A DNA stretch of 33,678 bases from NCBI GenBank assembly GCA_022615575.1, contig JAKEGM010000049.1, forward strand, positions 1-33,678, read 5' to 3'. Below are positions 31,934 to 33,678 of the stretch, one piece after another. A program made the translations under genes and the position numbers. The DNA is from Planctomycetales bacterium (GTDB lineage: Bacteria; Planctomycetota; Phycisphaerae; Sedimentisphaerales; Anaerohalosphaeraceae). The notes under the pieces are model-generated. The model was not told the DNA's origin and did no database searches. It was given only the letters and a program-made list of their open reading frames with translations. Position 1 is the first letter of the stretch; each line of letters opens with the position of its first letter.

Positions 31934-31977
31934 TTGCATTATGGCGGAGGTTTTGTATAATCACCAGCCCGATGGTG
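31934..31977 (+). promoter_or_regulatory. pfp promoter with abutting dyad
   Basis: TTGCAT (31934-31939), 16 bases, perfect TATAAT (31956-31961). CACCA (31962-31966) and TGGTG (31973-31977) form a dyad immediately after the -10, similar in position to the cyclophilin promoter. The predicted start is near 31968. The rest of the 279-base gap (31745-32023) includes a nested inverted repeat at 31801-31837 and no gene. Confidence 0.6.
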
Positions 31978-32023
31978 TGATAAGCGATTTTTTAACCTCA
32001 CTACATGAAAGGCTTGGTATCAT

Positions 32024-33220
32024 ATGGCAAATGCAGTCGTCAGTCAATCCGGCGGGCCAACCGGCGTGATCAATGCCTCGCTGGTGGGTGTGATTGAAGA
32101 AGCTGCCAAACACAAGGAAATCGACCGTCTTTACGGCGGCGTCCATGCTGTTGCGGGCATCGTCAAAGAGCATTTTATCGATTTGAAAAAATTGTCGCTG
32201 GAAACGCTCGAAAAAGTCGCGGGTTCTCCCTCGTCGGCGCTGGGATCCAGTCGAGACAAGCCCGATGCGGCCTACTGTGAAAAAATCCTGAATGTATTCA
32301 GGAAGCGTGACATCCGCTATTTTTACTATATCGGCGGCAACGACTCAGCCAACACCTGCTACATCGTCAATAACATGGCCGAAAAAGCCGGTTATGACCT
32401 GCGGGCCTTTCACGTTCCCAAAACCGTCGACAATGACCTGCTGGTCACCGATCACTGCCCCGGTTTCGGCACGGCGGGCAAGTTCGTGGCCTGTGCCCTG
32501 ATGGGCGACGACCTGGACAACCGCGCGCTCCCCGGCATTAAAATCGATGTTATCATGGGGCGCCATGCCGGCTTCCTGACCGGTGCGGCCGCTTTGGCCA
32601 AACAGCGCGACGATGACGGGCCGCATCTGATTTACATTCCCGAACGGCCGGTCTCAATGGAGAAGTTCCTGGCCGATGTGGACGCGGTTTATAAGAAGCT
32701 GGGCCGGTGTGTCATTGCCGTCAGCGAAGGCATGATGGCCGACGGTCATACCACCTGGGCCGAAAAACTCGTCGAAAACGCCGAACGCGACTCGCACGGC
32801 AATGTGCAGCTCTCCGGCACCGGCGCGCTGGCGGACTTTTTAGCCGGACAAATCAAAGGCAAGCTCAAAATCAAGCGCATCCGCGCCGATACCTTCGGCT
32901 ACCTGCAGCGCAGCTTTGCCGGCTTGCAGTCCGAAACAGATGTCGTCGAAGCCCGCCAGTGCGGCCGGCTGGCAGTGCAGTACTCGATGAAAGAAGACAA
33001 CGGCTCGGTGGCGATGAAACGCACCGGAAACGGCGTCAACTACGGCATCGAATACTTCCGCACGGATCTGGCCAATGTAGCCGAAAAAACAAAATCGGTT
33101 CCTGATGAATATATCAACGCCGATGGCAACGGAATGACAGACGCCTTTATCGAATATGCCCTGCCCCTGGTCGGCGAACTGCCTGCAACGGAGTATCTGG
33201 GCGGCTACCCAACCCTCTAA
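32024..33220 (+). CDS. pfp: Pyrophosphate-dependent 6-phosphofructokinase
   Basis: Phosphorylates fructose-6-phosphate, reversibly, using PPi in place of ATP. It is 398 aa. Motifs include a nucleotide/PPi-loop SQSGGPTGVINASL (7-20), GGNDS (104-108, the second Asp being the residue that marks PPi-type enzymes), catalytic PKTVDND (132-138), MGRHAGFL and IPERPV. A glycolytic or gluconeogenic role is expected in the cytoplasm, typical of anaerobes and planctomycetes. ATG 32024 follows a weak GAAAGG and a strong upstream promoter. The stop is two bases before the next ATG. Confidence 0.93.
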   Translation: MANAVVSQSGGPTGVINASLVGVIEEAAKHKEIDRLYGGVHAVAGIVKEHFIDLKKLSLETLEKVAGSPSSALGSSRDKPDAAYCEKILNVFRKRDIRYFYYIGGNDSANTCYIVNNMAEKAGYDLRAFHVPKTVDNDLLVTDHCPGFGTAGKFVACALMGDDLDNRALPGIKIDVIMGRHAGFLTGAAALAKQRDDDGPHLIYIPERPVSMEKFLADVDAVYKKLGRCVIAVSEGMMADGHTTWAEKLVENAERDSHGNVQLSGTGALADFLAGQIKGKLKIKRIRADTFGYLQRSFAGLQSETDVVEARQCGRLAVQYSMKEDNGSVAMKRTGNGVNYGIEYFRTDLANVAEKTKSVPDEYINADGNGMTDAFIEYALPLVGELPATEYLGGYPTL

Positions 33221-33222
33221 AA

Positions 33223-33678
33223 ATGGCAAAACAGACAAAAATCTCTAACGCCCCGGACGACCTGCTGGCCGCACTGCAGGCCCATGAAGAAGTTATTGGC
33301 CGGTTCTACCAGGTCTGCGCCGGGCGGTTTTCCGACGATGCGCCCTTCTGGTCGGCACTGGCGGCCGAGGAAGCCAGGCATGCCGGCTGGCTTGAGCGGC
33401 TTCGCGGCCAACTGAAGGATTTTCCGGAGATTGTTATTGTGGAGCGGTTTTCAGTGGAGGCCATTCGCCATTCGATTGACTATGTCAATAAACTTATCGA
33501 ACGCGCCGGCCACAGCGAATTTGAACGCATCAATGCCCTCTCGCTGGCGATGAAACTGGAAGAGGCGCTCATCGAAGGCAGATTCTTTGAGGTCATCGAG
33601 GGCGAACCGGAGGAAGTCCGCACGATTTATGCCATGCTCCAGGCCGATACGCAGCGGCACTTCCAAACCATTCGGCAG
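33223..33678 (+). CDS. Ferritin-like/rubrerythrin-type protein (truncated at window edge)
   Basis: An open frame of at least 152 codons running off the right edge, starting at ATG 33223 two bases after pfp. The all-helical sequence has ferritin-like metal-site patterns: HEEVIGRFYQ (21-30), EEARHAGWLERL with E50-x-x-H53, a second half with LSLAMKLEEALIEGRFF, and H146 in DTQRHF. This fits a diiron, four-helix-bundle protein of the rubrerythrin or DUF455-like kind, with oxidative-stress or iron roles. No Shine-Dalgarno is visible, so translation may be coupled to pfp. The C-terminus, and any rubredoxin domain, lies outside the window. Confidence 0.75.
   Translation, partial: MAKQTKISNAPDDLLAALQAHEEVIGRFYQVCAGRFSDDAPFWSALAAEEARHAGWLERLRGQLKDFPEIVIVERFSVEAIRHSIDYVNKLIERAGHSEFERINALSLAMKLEEALIEGRFFEVIEGEPEEVRTIYAMLQADTQRHFQTIRQ

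Overview
The window reads as chromosomal DNA of a Gram-negative-type planctomycete, most likely of the class Phycisphaerae. This placement is inferred from gene content, not from a marker gene. The clues are secreted proteins ending in dockerin-like calcium-loop repeats, an anti-sigma-like membrane protein with a pseudopilin-like exterior, a PPi-type phosphofructokinase, a GH172/DUF2961 lipoprotein, an outer membrane (MipA/OmpV, LptF/LptG, MlaE/MlaF), and a tmRNA that lacks an encoded CCA. Genes are dense, on both strands, mostly housekeeping. I see no insertion sequence, prophage, CRISPR array or rRNA.

Layout. 1-2055: MipA/OmpV-like porin, tRNA-Pro(UGG) with its own promoter followed closely by queE, and tRNA-Phe(GAA) on the minus strand. 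2285-3987: an ECF sigma factor with an overlapping membrane partner. 4134-5504 (-): a TPR protein. 5799-7693: ribH-nusB-parA, overlapping or tightly spaced, behind a promoter whose -10 sits inside a palindrome. 7697-7817: a candidate small RNA on the minus strand. 7892-8596 (-): a stand-alone E2-type acyltransferase without its catalytic His. 8749-9660: a Pmp3/YqaE peptide and a DUF2959 lipoprotein. 9774-13119 (-): a PilZ protein and two LptF/LptG permeases. 13334-15255 (-): GH172 lipoprotein and endonuclease III. 15466-16284: dockerin-type secreted protein. 16378-18534 (-): DsbD and an RRM protein. 18860-23120: AlkD-type glycosylase and an AddB-type helicase-nuclease. 23249-27267 (-): DUF4416, a WecA/MraY-type glycosyl-phosphate transferase and an O-antigen-ligase/TPR protein, an envelope glycan operon. 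27445-28215: outer-membrane barrel. 28351-28700 (-): tmRNA. 28837-29832 (-): secreted cyclophilin with dockerin repeats. 30078-31744: MlaE and MlaF lipid-transport components. 32024-33220: PPi-dependent phosphofructokinase, then a ferritin-like gene cut by the right edge.

Functionally, much of the window serves the cell envelope: lipid transport (LptF/G, MlaE/F), surface glycan synthesis, barrels, secreted folding and disulfide enzymes. A second theme is DNA repair (nth, alkD, addB). Promoters are mostly sigma70-like, TTGNNN with 16-18 bp spacing to a TATAAT-like box, and many could be placed directly. I did not find a clearly new multi-gene system. The most interesting signals are the promoter-plus-terminator unit between parA and the E2-like gene, the ECF sigma/pseudopilin-like anti-sigma pair, the active-site loss in the E2-like protein, and the dyads abutting the TATAAT boxes of the cyclophilin and phosphofructokinase promoters.
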